NCBI GenBank assembly: GCA_038868115.1
Contig: JAWBXA010000006.1
Span: 1 to 59,121, forward strand
Direction: 5' to 3'
Length of the DNA stretch: 59,121 bases
From: JAGTQI01 sp038868115
GTDB lineage: Archaea; Thermoproteota; Bathyarchaeia; Bathyarchaeales; Bathycorpusculaceae
The notes beneath the pieces are model-generated. The model did not search any database and had not been told where the DNA came from. It saw nothing but the letters and a program-made list of their open reading frames with translations. Each line of letters opens with the position of its first letter. Within the stretch, counting starts at the first letter, position 1. Shown one piece after another: positions 1 to 7,729 of the stretch. The translations under genes and the position numbers were made by a program.

Positions 1-83
1 TGATGATAGGCGCCATCCTCTTTCTTATTGCGTTTATTGGTTTAGAGGCTATACTAAACTGGAAGCTACGTGGAACGGTGTAG
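1..83 (+). CDS. C-terminal end of a membrane protein (partial)
   Basis: An open frame enters from the left edge and stops with TAG at 81-83. The last 26 residues are a hydrophobic helix rich in Ile, Leu and Phe, followed by a short basic tail (WKLRGTV). This resembles the last membrane segment of a transporter, and ABC permeases often end this way, but too little is present to name the family. It converges on carS, 7 nt away on the other strand. Too short to have a start in the window. Confidence 0.4.
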   Translation, partial: MIGAILFLIAFIGLEAILNWKLRGTV

Positions 84-90
84 CCTTTCC

Positions 91-597
91 TTACCATGGA
101 CTACTTTTCAATCCAAGCTTGTAAGCCACAAAATTTGTTGCCATATGCAGTGGAGGCGTTAAAATAAGCACAGCCAACACAAGCTCAAGATATAAGATGT
201 TGAGCGGAATGGAGAATATCAAGGCTCCAACAACAAAGTCCACCTGGTCCACGATGGGCAAAAGCCCGCCTGGCGGTATCCCCAGCCTCCTTTTTAAGAA
301 GGCTCCGGCCAAATCGCCAATTAAAGCGCCTAGAGATAATAGGAAGCCAAAATAGCCTATGCTCTGGTATTCTTGGAAAACTGTGGCTTCTGCGAAGCCA
401 ACTATTGTTCCAATGGCCAGTCCGGAAAAAAAGCCTCTAAAGGTTTTGTTTTTTCCAAAGATTGGTTTTCCATCGAAGAATTTTCTTCCAAGGTCTAGGG
501 GTAAGCCTCCGCCGGCGAGCACTGGTATGGCGTTGGCGCAGTAGGCTGGGAAAATAAATTTTATGGCTTTAGCAACAAGCTTTACTATCGAGTTCAT
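91..597 (-). CDS. carS: CDP-archaeol synthase CarS
   Basis: 168 aa integral membrane protein of the CarS/DUF46 family. The family transfers CTP to unsaturated archaetidic acid (digeranylgeranylglyceryl phosphate) to give CDP-archaeol, the activated precursor of archaeal polar lipids. Seen: several hydrophobic helices, and the family signature between residues 29 and 55 (GGGLPLDLG, then FFDGKPIFG, then KTFRG). Length matches the family (about 165-180 aa). The ATG is 2 nt after the radB stop, so the two are probably cotranscribed. It connects to the isoprenoid genes at the right end of the window. Confidence 0.92.
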   Translation of the reverse strand: MNSIVKLVAKAIKFIFPAYCANAIPVLAGGGLPLDLGRKFFDGKPIFGKNKTFRGFFSGLAIGTIVGFAEATVFQEYQSIGYFGFLLSLGALIGDLAGAFLKRRLGIPPGGLLPIVDQVDFVVGALIFSIPLNILYLELVLAVLILTPPLHMATNFVAYKLGLKSSPW

Positions 598-599
598 TT

Positions 600-1319
600 T
601 TAACCTTCATTTATGTTGTGGATTTCACATAGTCCTTTTTCGCTTATTTCTGCGTAACATGAAAATGGCTTAGCCATTTTTCCCTTTTTCTCCACAATTA
701 TCTTAATAACTTTTGGATTTTCCGTCGGTTTCATTGCGACTATCGTGTTTGCCCAAAACTTTAGCACTCTTGTGGCTACTGGTTCGACGTCCACATAAGC
801 CTCGTCAAACACGCTTCTAACCTGGCTTAGGACTAGAACCGCCACTTTCTGTGTCTTTGCAGTTTGCGCTAGCAAAGCCATCTGCCTATTCAGTTCACGG
901 TTAAGCTCAAAGGTTTTATCTGGATTTTCCGCCACTTCCGTGCGGTACAAGAAAGTTGCAGTATCTACTACAACAAGTCCGAAGCTTTTGGTGACGTAGT
1001 TGGCCAGTTGGTCTATGACGAGGGCTTGTTCCTTGAAGCTTTTCGGTCTCGCAAGCATTATGAGCTCCGCCACTTTTTTAGCGTTCATAGAGGCAATCTG
1101 CGAAAGTCTTCTTGCAGAGAAAGTGCCGTCACAGTCTATAAAAAATGTTTTGTATCCTTGTCTTGCGCAGCTAACCGCGCACTGTATTGCTAAGGTTGTT
1201 TTGGCTGTTTCTGCTTCTCCATATGTTAGGCTGACCTCACCTATGGTGAAGCCGCCTTCAAGGGCTTCGTCAAGCATTTTGATGCTTGTTGGTATTTTCC
1301 GTAGCAATGGCGCGCACAT
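600..1319 (-). CDS. radB: RadB-like RecA-family ATPase
   Basis: 239 aa when started at the internal ATG (1319), which gives the usual RadB N-terminus; an upstream ATG at 1391 would run into the divergent gene. Short RecA/RadA relatives lacking the N-terminal HhH domain are RadB, a recombination accessory protein. Seen: Walker A at residues 34-42 reads GEAETAKTT, so the Gly normally before the catalytic Lys is Ala; Walker B LVVVDT at 115-120; a loop with QVRSVFDE follows. It could be another RecA-like ATPase, but size and order of motifs fit RadB. Cotranscribed with carS. Confidence 0.8.
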   Translation of the reverse strand: MCAPLLRKIPTSIKMLDEALEGGFTIGEVSLTYGEAETAKTTLAIQCAVSCARQGYKTFFIDCDGTFSARRLSQIASMNAKKVAELIMLARPKSFKEQALVIDQLANYVTKSFGLVVVDTATFLYRTEVAENPDKTFELNRELNRQMALLAQTAKTQKVAVLVLSQVRSVFDEAYVDVEPVATRVLKFWANTIVAMKPTENPKVIKIIVEKKGKMAKPFSCYAEISEKGLCEIHNINEG

Positions 1320-1380
1320 CAATAGATATAAGGTTCGAAATAATAATTTGTTGTTTGAGAAGGCGTTACAGGAAGGTTGT

Positions 1381-2019
1381 ATGAAAGCCAAAGTGGCAGT
1401 GGCAACAGTTTCGGGTAAAGCTTACTATCTAATAGTTAATGAGTTGAAGAAAGCCGACGTGCCCTTCATAAGCCTAACACCCTACGAGCCAATACCTTTA
1501 GAGACAAAAGTTGTAATAACAACCGAAATGGAGCGCTCCCACATAAACCATGAGAACATCTTAGTTTTTAAGGATGGAATAGACCTGCAAGCTTTAGTAA
1601 ACCAAACACTACGATTTATTGAAGGGAAAGACTCTTACGAGCAAATAGTTATAGGTATTGATCCAGGCGAGGTTTTGGGCTTAGCTGTTTTGGCTGATGG
1701 AAAAGTTATTAGGACTGGAAACTGTTTTGGCATAAATGAGACGCTGGATGAGATAGAGAACATTATAGATAGCTTTAAGGATATTAAGGCGTCCAGAATT
1801 GCTGTTAAAGTTGGCGATGGCATACCGAAGTATAAAGAAAGGCTTTTACAAGCTCTTGATAAGAGACTGCCCTCCAACATAATTTTGGAAAGCGTCAGCG
1901 AGGCTGGAACAGACCGATATATAAGCGACTCAAAGCATAGGAGAGGTTTAAGAGACATAGTTTCAGCCATAAGAATTGCCAGAAGGAACGGTCAAGTTTA
2001 CGCTAGGAGAGAAAAATAA
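1381..2019 (+). CDS. RNase H-fold (RuvC/YqgF-like) protein of unknown role
   Basis: 212 aa. I do not recognise a named family, but the second half has the RNase H/RuvC-YqgF pattern: IGIDPG at 91-96 (Asp94) followed by a Gly-rich strand turn, a VGDG turn at 144-147 (Asp146), ILES at 168-171 (Glu170), and a terminal helix RDIVSAIRIARR with Asp192. These are the positions where this superfamily keeps its metal-binding acids. The first 80 residues form a separate alpha/beta region. ATG at 1381 has GGAAGG 5 nt upstream; an open frame extends back to 1000 but runs antisense to radB. Its stop overlaps the ATG of the RNA kinase (TAATG). Nuclease activity is inference. Confidence 0.75.
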   Translation: MKAKVAVATVSGKAYYLIVNELKKADVPFISLTPYEPIPLETKVVITTEMERSHINHENILVFKDGIDLQALVNQTLRFIEGKDSYEQIVIGIDPGEVLGLAVLADGKVIRTGNCFGINETLDEIENIIDSFKDIKASRIAVKVGDGIPKYKERLLQALDKRLPSNIILESVSEAGTDRYISDSKHRRGLRDIVSAIRIARRNGQVYARREK

Positions 2020-3317
2020 TGGACATAAACGTTGCAAATGGGAAAACCCTACTGGTCGATGGGCCTGCATCTGTTACACTGGTTTCCGGCAAGGCTGAGG
2101 TTTTCGGTTATACATTACGGAACATGGAAAAGGTTGTGATTAGAGACGGGAAAAGAATGCCCTTCTTCGTAAAAGAACCTGCGACCTTTAATGTGGCACT
2201 TGGCGAGAACGCAAACGTTGAGGAGGTTGATGGAAACACTGTTCCGCCTTCATGGGATGAAGCCTACAGGGAGCTGTTGACAACTCAGACAAAGCCCGCC
2301 ATAGCCTTAGTGTTGGGAACAGTAGATTCTGGAAAAACGAGTTTCTGCACATACTTAGTAAACAGGCTTTTGAATGAAAGGCATAAAGTGGCCATTCTGG
2401 ACGGCGATTTAGGACAATCGGATATTGGTCCTCCGTGCACTTTGGCTTACGCCCCCGTGCTACGACATATTACAGACCTCTTTAATCTAGAAGCTAAAAA
2501 CGCCTTCTTCGTTGGTGTAACGTCACCAAGCAGAGCCGTGGAAAAAGTAATTAACGGGTTGGCGCTGCTGAAAAGCGAAATTTTAGACAGCAACCCAGAC
2601 TTTGTTATTGTAAATACTGATGGTTGGGTTGTGGGAGAAGACGCGGTACGCTATAAGGTTCAGCTTATAGAAAAAATTGAGCCAAGCATAATCTACTGTA
2701 TACAGCAAGAAGAAACGCTGAAACCCTTATTAGAAGTTGTTAAAGGCTTCCGAACAATGATTATTGATTCACCCCAAACCATAAAACAGCGGAGCAAGGA
2801 CAAACGCAGAAGCCTTAGAGAGCTGGGCTACATAAAATACCTAAAAAATTCGAAGATTCAGTCTATACCAATGAGCTGGCTTAAAATTGAAAGCGAAGAA
2901 ATTCCGGTTCCAGGCAAGAACTTTTTGGACAAAAGGCGGGAAAGGGAAATTTACGACTTGTTGGGAATGAAGCCTCTATACATGGTTGAGCTTAGGGACA
3001 GAATCTATGTGGTTGTTGGCAGAAACCGTTGGATAAACCCCGAAAACATCAGAAGAACCGAAGAAGCCATCGGCAAAAAAGTCGTAATTACATTTAGGGG
3101 CGATGAAAAGGGTTTGCTCCTAGCCTTATACAATGACGAAAAGAAGTTTCTCGGAATAGGCGTTTTAAGGGAAATTGACTACAGAAGAAAAGTTGTAAAA
3201 ATCTTCACACCAGTTTCCAGCGGCATATCAACAGTCATCTTTGGAAAGGTTAGGCTTGACGAAAATCTGAAAGAGGTTGCGTCTCCAATAATTGAGGAGA
3301 GCGTCAAATCTTCCTAA
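2019..3317 (+). CDS. Clp1/Grc3-family polynucleotide 5'-kinase
   Basis: 432 aa. Archaeal members (COG1341) phosphorylate the 5'-hydroxyl of RNA and sometimes DNA, in RNA processing or repair. Seen: beta-rich N-terminal domain (about 1-75), P-loop GTVDSGKTS at 100-108, an LDGDLGQSDIG segment typical of Clp1/Grc3 kinases just after it, a conserved NTDGW strand near 200, and a C-terminal beta domain. The start ATG overlaps the stop of the RNase H-fold gene, so translation is probably coupled and the two may act on the same nucleic acid. It converges on endonuclease III. Confidence 0.87.
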   Translation: MDINVANGKTLLVDGPASVTLVSGKAEVFGYTLRNMEKVVIRDGKRMPFFVKEPATFNVALGENANVEEVDGNTVPPSWDEAYRELLTTQTKPAIALVLGTVDSGKTSFCTYLVNRLLNERHKVAILDGDLGQSDIGPPCTLAYAPVLRHITDLFNLEAKNAFFVGVTSPSRAVEKVINGLALLKSEILDSNPDFVIVNTDGWVVGEDAVRYKVQLIEKIEPSIIYCIQQEETLKPLLEVVKGFRTMIIDSPQTIKQRSKDKRRSLRELGYIKYLKNSKIQSIPMSWLKIESEEIPVPGKNFLDKRREREIYDLLGMKPLYMVELRDRIYVVVGRNRWINPENIRRTEEAIGKKVVITFRGDEKGLLLALYNDEKKFLGIGVLREIDYRRKVVKIFTPVSSGISTVIFGKVRLDENLKEVASPIIEESVKSS

Positions 3318-3318
3318 G

Positions 3319-3975
3319 CTATCCAGTTTTATACGGGCATAATGCCCTAAGTGGACATGACTTACAGAGGGGTTTTATGGCTTTGCAGTATTTTCTCCCC
3401 AGCAAAATCAGGAGTATGTGAACCTCAAGATAATCTTGTGGCTTGTACAACTTTTGAAGAGATTCGCGGACACGTTCATAATCTCCATCAATGGGTACAA
3501 GCCCAAGTCTCTTTGAAACGCGGTTCACATGAGTATCCACGGGGATTGTTGGTTTATTTGCTGAAAACAACAGTAAAACATCAGCGGTTTTCGGTCCAAC
3601 ACCCGGCAACGTCATAAGGGTTTCTCTCGCCTTTTCAAATGGTAAAGTCAAAACCGTCTCGAGATTTCCACTAAATTTTTCCAAAATGATCTTTGAAACT
3701 TTCCTTATTATCTTCGCCTTGTTTCGGTAAAGCCCAGCGACTTTTAGGCACTTTTCAATTTCGCTTGTTTTGGCGTTTGCTAAGGCTTCTGGGGTTATTG
3801 GGAAGGTTTTCGAAAGTTTTTCGAAGGCTTTCTCTGTGTTTCTGTCAGATGTATTTTGTGAAATTATTGTTATGATTAGGGTTTCGAAGGGGTTGTGGTC
3901 TGCTGAAACCCATTTTGGGAGAGTAAAGTTCTTCCTTAAGATTTGAAGGATTTCTTCTGCCCTTTTTTCGTTCAT
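3319..3975 (-). CDS. nth: Endonuclease III (DNA glycosylase/AP lyase)
   Basis: 218 aa from the internal ATG at 3975, which has GGAAGG 8 nt upstream; a longer frame from 4062 would overlap the divergent gene. Removes oxidised pyrimidines in base excision repair. Seen: helix-hairpin-helix LPGVGPKTAD at 123-132 with catalytic Lys129, catalytic Asp147 in PVDTHVNR, and the C-terminal [4Fe-4S] cluster cysteines 197, 204, 207 and 213 in the C-x6-C-x2-C-x5-C spacing. Normal length; all key residues present. Confidence 0.95.
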   Translation of the reverse strand: MNEKRAEEILQILRKNFTLPKWVSADHNPFETLIITIISQNTSDRNTEKAFEKLSKTFPITPEALANAKTSEIEKCLKVAGLYRNKAKIIRKVSKIILEKFSGNLETVLTLPFEKARETLMTLPGVGPKTADVLLLFSANKPTIPVDTHVNRVSKRLGLVPIDGDYERVRESLQKLYKPQDYLEVHILLILLGRKYCKAIKPLCKSCPLRALCPYKTG

Positions 3976-4021
3976 TTCAGCCTTCCCATCTTGAAAGTAA
4001 TAAATAGTGGATGTGCAAAGC

Positions 4022-4029
4022 CTATAAAT
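4022..4029 (+). promoter_or_regulatory. TATA box for a leaderless transcript
   Basis: CTATAAAT lies 20-27 nt upstream of the ATG at 4049. Archaeal TATA boxes sit about 25 nt before the start of transcription, so the mRNA probably begins at or very near the ATG. Confidence 0.6.
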
Positions 4030-4048
4030 ACGTTGGAGAACCCTTGAG

Positions 4049-4438
4049 ATGGAGCGAGCCAAAGTTATTAAAGATGAGTTGGTTGAGCAGAATATCCGTT
4101 TTCTCGCCGTTTACCTTGAAACAAAGAACTCCTGCCTAATACTTTTGAGCGAAAACGAGGACAGGCTTGGAACACTCGCCATAGCCATACCAAAACCTCC
4201 AGACGCTCCAGGGCTGCCATCGTCATCTGCTATTCTCGGAAACAAGAACGTTATTTCAGCCCGCATGTTCGCCGAATATTTGGCTTCGAAAAAGGGCAAA
4301 ATAGCCATAGTTTCAGTATATCTTGAGAAAATGGACGAGATGCAAGCACAAGCCATCTTTAAGCGGCTGATTGAAAGGATCACCCTCGCGGAACCAAAAG
4401 TCGAAGGTTTGGAAAGTCGAGAGGGAGGTATAATATGA
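4049..4438 (+). CDS. Proteasome assembly chaperone 4-like protein
   Basis: 129 aa. The pattern resembles the PAC4-like family: an N-terminal beta strand (FLAVYLET), then a strand with LGTLAIAIPKP, a Ser-rich turn (LPSSSAILG), a helix with SARMFAEYLASKKGK, a strand IAIVSVYL, and a C-terminal helix. Eukaryotic PAC3/PAC4 help build the proteasome alpha ring. I place it by recall of this pattern, not by search, so the call is tentative. Probably leaderless. Its stop overlaps the ubiD ATG (ATGA). Confidence 0.55.
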   Translation: MERAKVIKDELVEQNIRFLAVYLETKNSCLILLSENEDRLGTLAIAIPKPPDAPGLPSSSAILGNKNVISARMFAEYLASKKGKIAIVSVYLEKMDEMQAQAIFKRLIERITLAEPKVEGLESREGGII

Positions 4439-6005
4439 GTCTTAGAACCTTTCTGACGCAGATGGAGGATAAGGGCGAAGTACTTCACATAAAGGAAGAG
4501 GTTTCCACAAACTTTGAGATCTCCTATATCATGAAAACCTTTGACATTGATGGTCCAATTCTAATGTTTGAAAACATTGAAGGCACAAAAACCAGGATTG
4601 TGGCTAACGTCTGTGGAACAAGAAAACGCATATGCGAAGCCTTAAACATTGAACCAGAAGGACTTTACCAGAAGCTTTTGGAGGCCTGGCGCAATCCCCA
4701 AAAGCCAAAAATAGTTGATGACGGCNNNNNNNNNNNNNNNNNNNNNNNNNNNNNNNNNNNNNNNNNNNNNNNNNNNNNNNNNNNNNNNNNNNNNNNNNNN
4801 NNNNNNNNNNNNNNNNNNNNNNNATTGTGGCTAACGTCTGTGGAACAAGAAAACGCATATGCGAAGCCTTAAACATTGAACCAGAAGGACTTTACCAGAA
4901 GCTTTTGGAGGCCTGGCGCAATCCCCAAAAGCCAAAAATAGTTGATGACGGCGCCGTTAGAGAGGTTATGGAGGAGCCAGACCTGTTACGAATACCCATT
5001 TTGACCCATTTTGAGAGAGATGCAGGTCCATATATAACTTCGGCTGTTGTCTATGCGAAAAGCCTCGACGGAGCAATAGAGAACGTTTCTATTCACCGTT
5101 TGCAACTTTTAGACGAGAGACATTTGGCAATACGCTTGGTTCCTAGACACCTCTATAAATTGTGGCGGATGGCTAAGGAGGCTGAAGTTGACTTGGACGT
5201 AGCAATTTCTGTCGGTGTTCACCCAGCAGTCATGTTGGCAGCTTCATCACCAGTGCCCTTCGGAATAAACGAATATGAAGTCGCAAACGCGCTGTTAGGC
5301 GGAAGACTCCAGCTGATGAAATGCAAGTATGTGGATGCCTATGCTCCGGCAGACGCGGAACTCGTTTTAGAGGGTAGAATCTCCGCTTCAAAAGAAGTGC
5401 CAGAAGGACCGCTGGTAGACATTACTGGGACATACGATATTGAGCGTAAACAGCCAGTTGTTGAAATTGTCAACATAATGCACCGTGGGGACTATATCTA
5501 TCAAGCACTTTTGCCATCTGGGGCGGAGCATAGGCTTTTGATGGGTCTTCCTCATGAAACCGCGATTTATGAAGCGGTTTCAAAAGTTGTTCCAAAGGTT
5601 AAGGCTGTAAACCTCTCAGTTGGTGGTGGTGGTTGGCTTCACGCAATAATATCCATAGAAAAACAACTTGACGGCGACGGAAAAAATGCCTTGTTAGCTG
5701 CTTTTGCTGCTCATCCAAGCCTAAAACATGCCGTTGTCGTGGACACGGATATTGACGTTTTTAACATAGCGGATGTTGAATGGGCTATTGCCACCCGCTT
5801 CCAAGCATCGGAGGACTTGGTCGTAATAGAAAACGCAAGAGGCTCAACACTGGACTCGTCGGCAGACCAAGAGACGGGGTTAACTTCAAAAATGGGTTTA
5901 GACGCCACCAGGCCACTGGCAAAGTCTAAAGAGAAGTTCGAAAGAGCGCAGATACCAGTGAGCAAGCGTGTTGAAGAATTGACGAGGAAACTTCTTGGAC
6001 GCTAA
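4435..6005 (+). CDS. ubiD: UbiD-family decarboxylase, interrupted by a scaffold gap
   Basis: UbiD enzymes use prenylated FMN for reversible decarboxylation of aromatic or unsaturated acids. Archaeal members include anhydromevalonate phosphate decarboxylase, but the substrate cannot be read here. Seen: GPYITSAVVYAK and NVSIHRLQLLDERHLAIR, the cofactor-binding part, then the C-terminal oligomerisation domain. An N run at 4726-4823 sits between two identical 129-bp copies (4597-4725 and 4824-4952). Removing one copy plus the Ns (227 bp) restores one continuous frame of 447 aa, a normal UbiD length, so the gene is intact in the cell. No ubiX is visible nearby. Confidence 0.9.
4726..4823. other. 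Scaffold gap with duplicated contig ends
   Basis: 98 Ns flanked by the same 129 bp on both sides (start-to-start offset 227). 227 = 127 + 100, what is expected if two contigs overlapping by 127 bp were joined with a nominal 100-N spacer. There is no real gap or duplication. Confidence 0.9.
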
Positions 6006-6087
6006 AGTGTTTTGTCCACCAGCGCGCCAAGTTATAAAATACTATTAAATAATACTTTTAGGTTTCTTATAGGAGGTTTGTGAAACC

Positions 6088-6579
6088 TTGGAGGAAGAAG
6101 AGGGAAAAGCGGAAAGCCCGCTTTCTCTTAGAGTTGAAGACGTCATGGTTAGGGAAGTGATAACCATAGACGAAGAGGCATCTGTTCGCGAAGCAGCTGA
6201 AGTAATGAACAAATTTGAAATTGGCTGCCTAATAGCTATTCGGAAGGGAAAAGCTGTGGGCATAATAACCGAAAGAGATCTCCTGAAAAGGGTTGTCGCC
6301 GAAGCTAGAGACGTTAACAAAACAAAGGTAAAAGATGTCATGTCAAGCCCGCTGGTTGTTGTGGAGCCAAAAATGGAATTGGAAGAAGCAGTGAAGCTAA
6401 TGTTTCAGATGAAAATTAAAAAGCTGCCAGTGGTTGATGGAAAACGCCTCGTTGGACTTGTGACTTTAACAGATATTGCCCGCTTCCAACCCCAAATGAT
6501 AAAAATCCTTAAACAACTCGCCATGAGACAAGCAGCACCAAAAAGCATAAAAAAAGTCATAGACTACTATGTAGTGTAA
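6088..6579 (+). CDS. Tandem CBS-domain protein
   Basis: 163 aa with two CBS domains (about 13-70 and 78-135), which typically form a Bateman module that binds adenine nucleotides. Seen: VEDVMVREVITID opening the first, GIITERDLL closing it, VKDVMSSPLVVVEP opening the second and GLVTLTDI closing it. No enzyme or HTH domain is attached, so it is a stand-alone sensor of unknown partner. Start is TTG at 6088; AGGAGG at 6071-6076 lies 11 nt upstream and no closer start exists in frame. Confidence 0.88.
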   Translation: MEEEEGKAESPLSLRVEDVMVREVITIDEEASVREAAEVMNKFEIGCLIAIRKGKAVGIITERDLLKRVVAEARDVNKTKVKDVMSSPLVVVEPKMELEEAVKLMFQMKIKKLPVVDGKRLVGLVTLTDIARFQPQMIKILKQLAMRQAAPKSIKKVIDYYVV

Positions 6580-6641
6580 TTTTAGTTTCCATTTCTTGTG
6601 TTTGCCGTTGATCGTTTTTGGCGTATTATCGTTAACGCAAG

Positions 6642-6649
6642 TTTAAAAT
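6642..6649 (+). promoter_or_regulatory. TATA box of the 6686 gene
   Basis: TTTAAAAT lies 37-44 nt before the ATG at 6686 and predicts a leader of roughly 12 nt. GGAAGGG is 13 nt upstream of the ATG. Confidence 0.5.
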
Positions 6650-6685
6650 AGTCAGAATCAGAGTAGGAAGGGTACTGGGATATAA

Positions 6686-7639
6686 ATGAGCAAGAAAATA
6701 ATGTTAGTCACATCAATGCTCTTAGCGTTGTTGTTTGCAGTTAAGCCATCAGCGGCGCGTATTGACCGTTTTGCTTGGACAAACCAAACAATAGGTGAAG
6801 ATCTCTATTATGGGCGAACAGTAGTTGCCTATATGGAAGGGACCATTTGGAACATTTCACTAAGCGTTTATAACGATTACCGTTCACCACCACAGCCAAT
6901 ATATCTGCCCATAAATGTCACCGCAATAAAAGTGTACTTTGATTGGGGCGAATGGTACAATTATACACTGGTGACTCCCGTTCATATGGACCCATATGAC
7001 GTTGAGGTTTTTAACGTTTGGAATTATACTCCATCAGTCACAGTTGCACCAGAAACGTGGGTGCACACATACTACGTTTACATAGAATTTATTGTTAAGG
7101 GCGAGGCTGTTTCGCGGATAGAGTGGTTTACTTCTGGCAGCAACCTTGCCGTTATGTCAGAGGCTCACTTTGAATGTTTTAGGCTTTACAATAAACTAAA
7201 GAATGTTATTGGGAATATAACCTCTATGCCGCTTAACTCCACCGAAGCCAAAATTCTCTTAGCTAAAGCCTCAATAGAATATAATCTTGGAAGGCAGTAT
7301 TACATCAATGGAGCTTTTGAGGATGCGAGAGTCCGTTTTACATATGCTGAGACATATATGAATGAAGCTCTTTTTGTAGAAGAAGAAAGGGGAATAGAAT
7401 TTGAGGATGCCATGCTAGCTTACTATAATGCTATGATGGAATACTACAATGCTTTAGCAGGCGCCACAATAAGGCAGGCTGAGGCAGAACTAAAACAAGC
7501 GGAAGCGCAGCTCATACAAGCAAACGCCGCATTAAACAATTCTTACGGGTGGATTTTCTTTGGGCTTGGCTGGACACTAATAGGCATCGGCATTATAATT
7601 TACAGCTTCAAAAAAACAAGAACTCCGAAAACCGAGTAA
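6686..7639 (+). CDS. Secreted, C-terminally anchored protein of unknown function
   Basis: 317 aa, family not recognised. Seen: a signal peptide (residues 1-24, KK then a hydrophobic core ending in PSAAR); an extracellular part of mostly beta strands rich in Trp, Tyr and Asn-X-Ser/Thr sites (for example NQT, NIS, NYT); a helical part from about 170; a heptad-like Ala/Gln/Glu segment around 255-282 (AEAELKQAEAQLIQAN); one membrane helix near 289-306; and a short basic tail. This is a type I membrane protein with a coiled-coil stalk at the membrane. It has its own promoter and is followed by T-rich tracts at 7645-7676 that could end transcription. Confidence 0.75.
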   Translation: MSKKIMLVTSMLLALLFAVKPSAARIDRFAWTNQTIGEDLYYGRTVVAYMEGTIWNISLSVYNDYRSPPQPIYLPINVTAIKVYFDWGEWYNYTLVTPVHMDPYDVEVFNVWNYTPSVTVAPETWVHTYYVYIEFIVKGEAVSRIEWFTSGSNLAVMSEAHFECFRLYNKLKNVIGNITSMPLNSTEAKILLAKASIEYNLGRQYYINGAFEDARVRFTYAETYMNEALFVEEERGIEFEDAMLAYYNAMMEYYNALAGATIRQAEAELKQAEAQLIQANAALNNSYGWIFFGLGWTLIGIGIIIYSFKKTRTPKTE

Positions 7640-7684
7640 ACTCTCATCTTTTTTCGCATACTCTTCTTTTCCTTTTTAAATGTG

Positions 7685-7692
7685 TTTAAATA
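7685..7692 (+). promoter_or_regulatory. TATA box of sua5
   Basis: TTTAAATA lies 38-45 nt before the ATG at 7730, after T-rich tracts that may terminate the preceding gene. Confidence 0.5.
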
Positions 7693-7729
7693 AGTTTATG
7701 TACTTTGTAGGTGAAACGGCTGAAGCACA

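Noticed and set aside
1330..1345. GGTTCGAAAT resembling a tRNA T-loop
   Set aside because: No acceptor or anticodon stem can be formed around it, and it sits in the 61-bp divergent promoter space.
1000..1380. N-terminal extension of the RNase H-fold protein
   Set aside because: It runs antisense through radB; ATG 1381 has its own SD and gives a sensible start.
4435..6005. ubiD as a broken gene or two overlapping partial genes
   Set aside because: The break is an N run between identical 129-bp copies; removing 227 bp gives a full-length frame.
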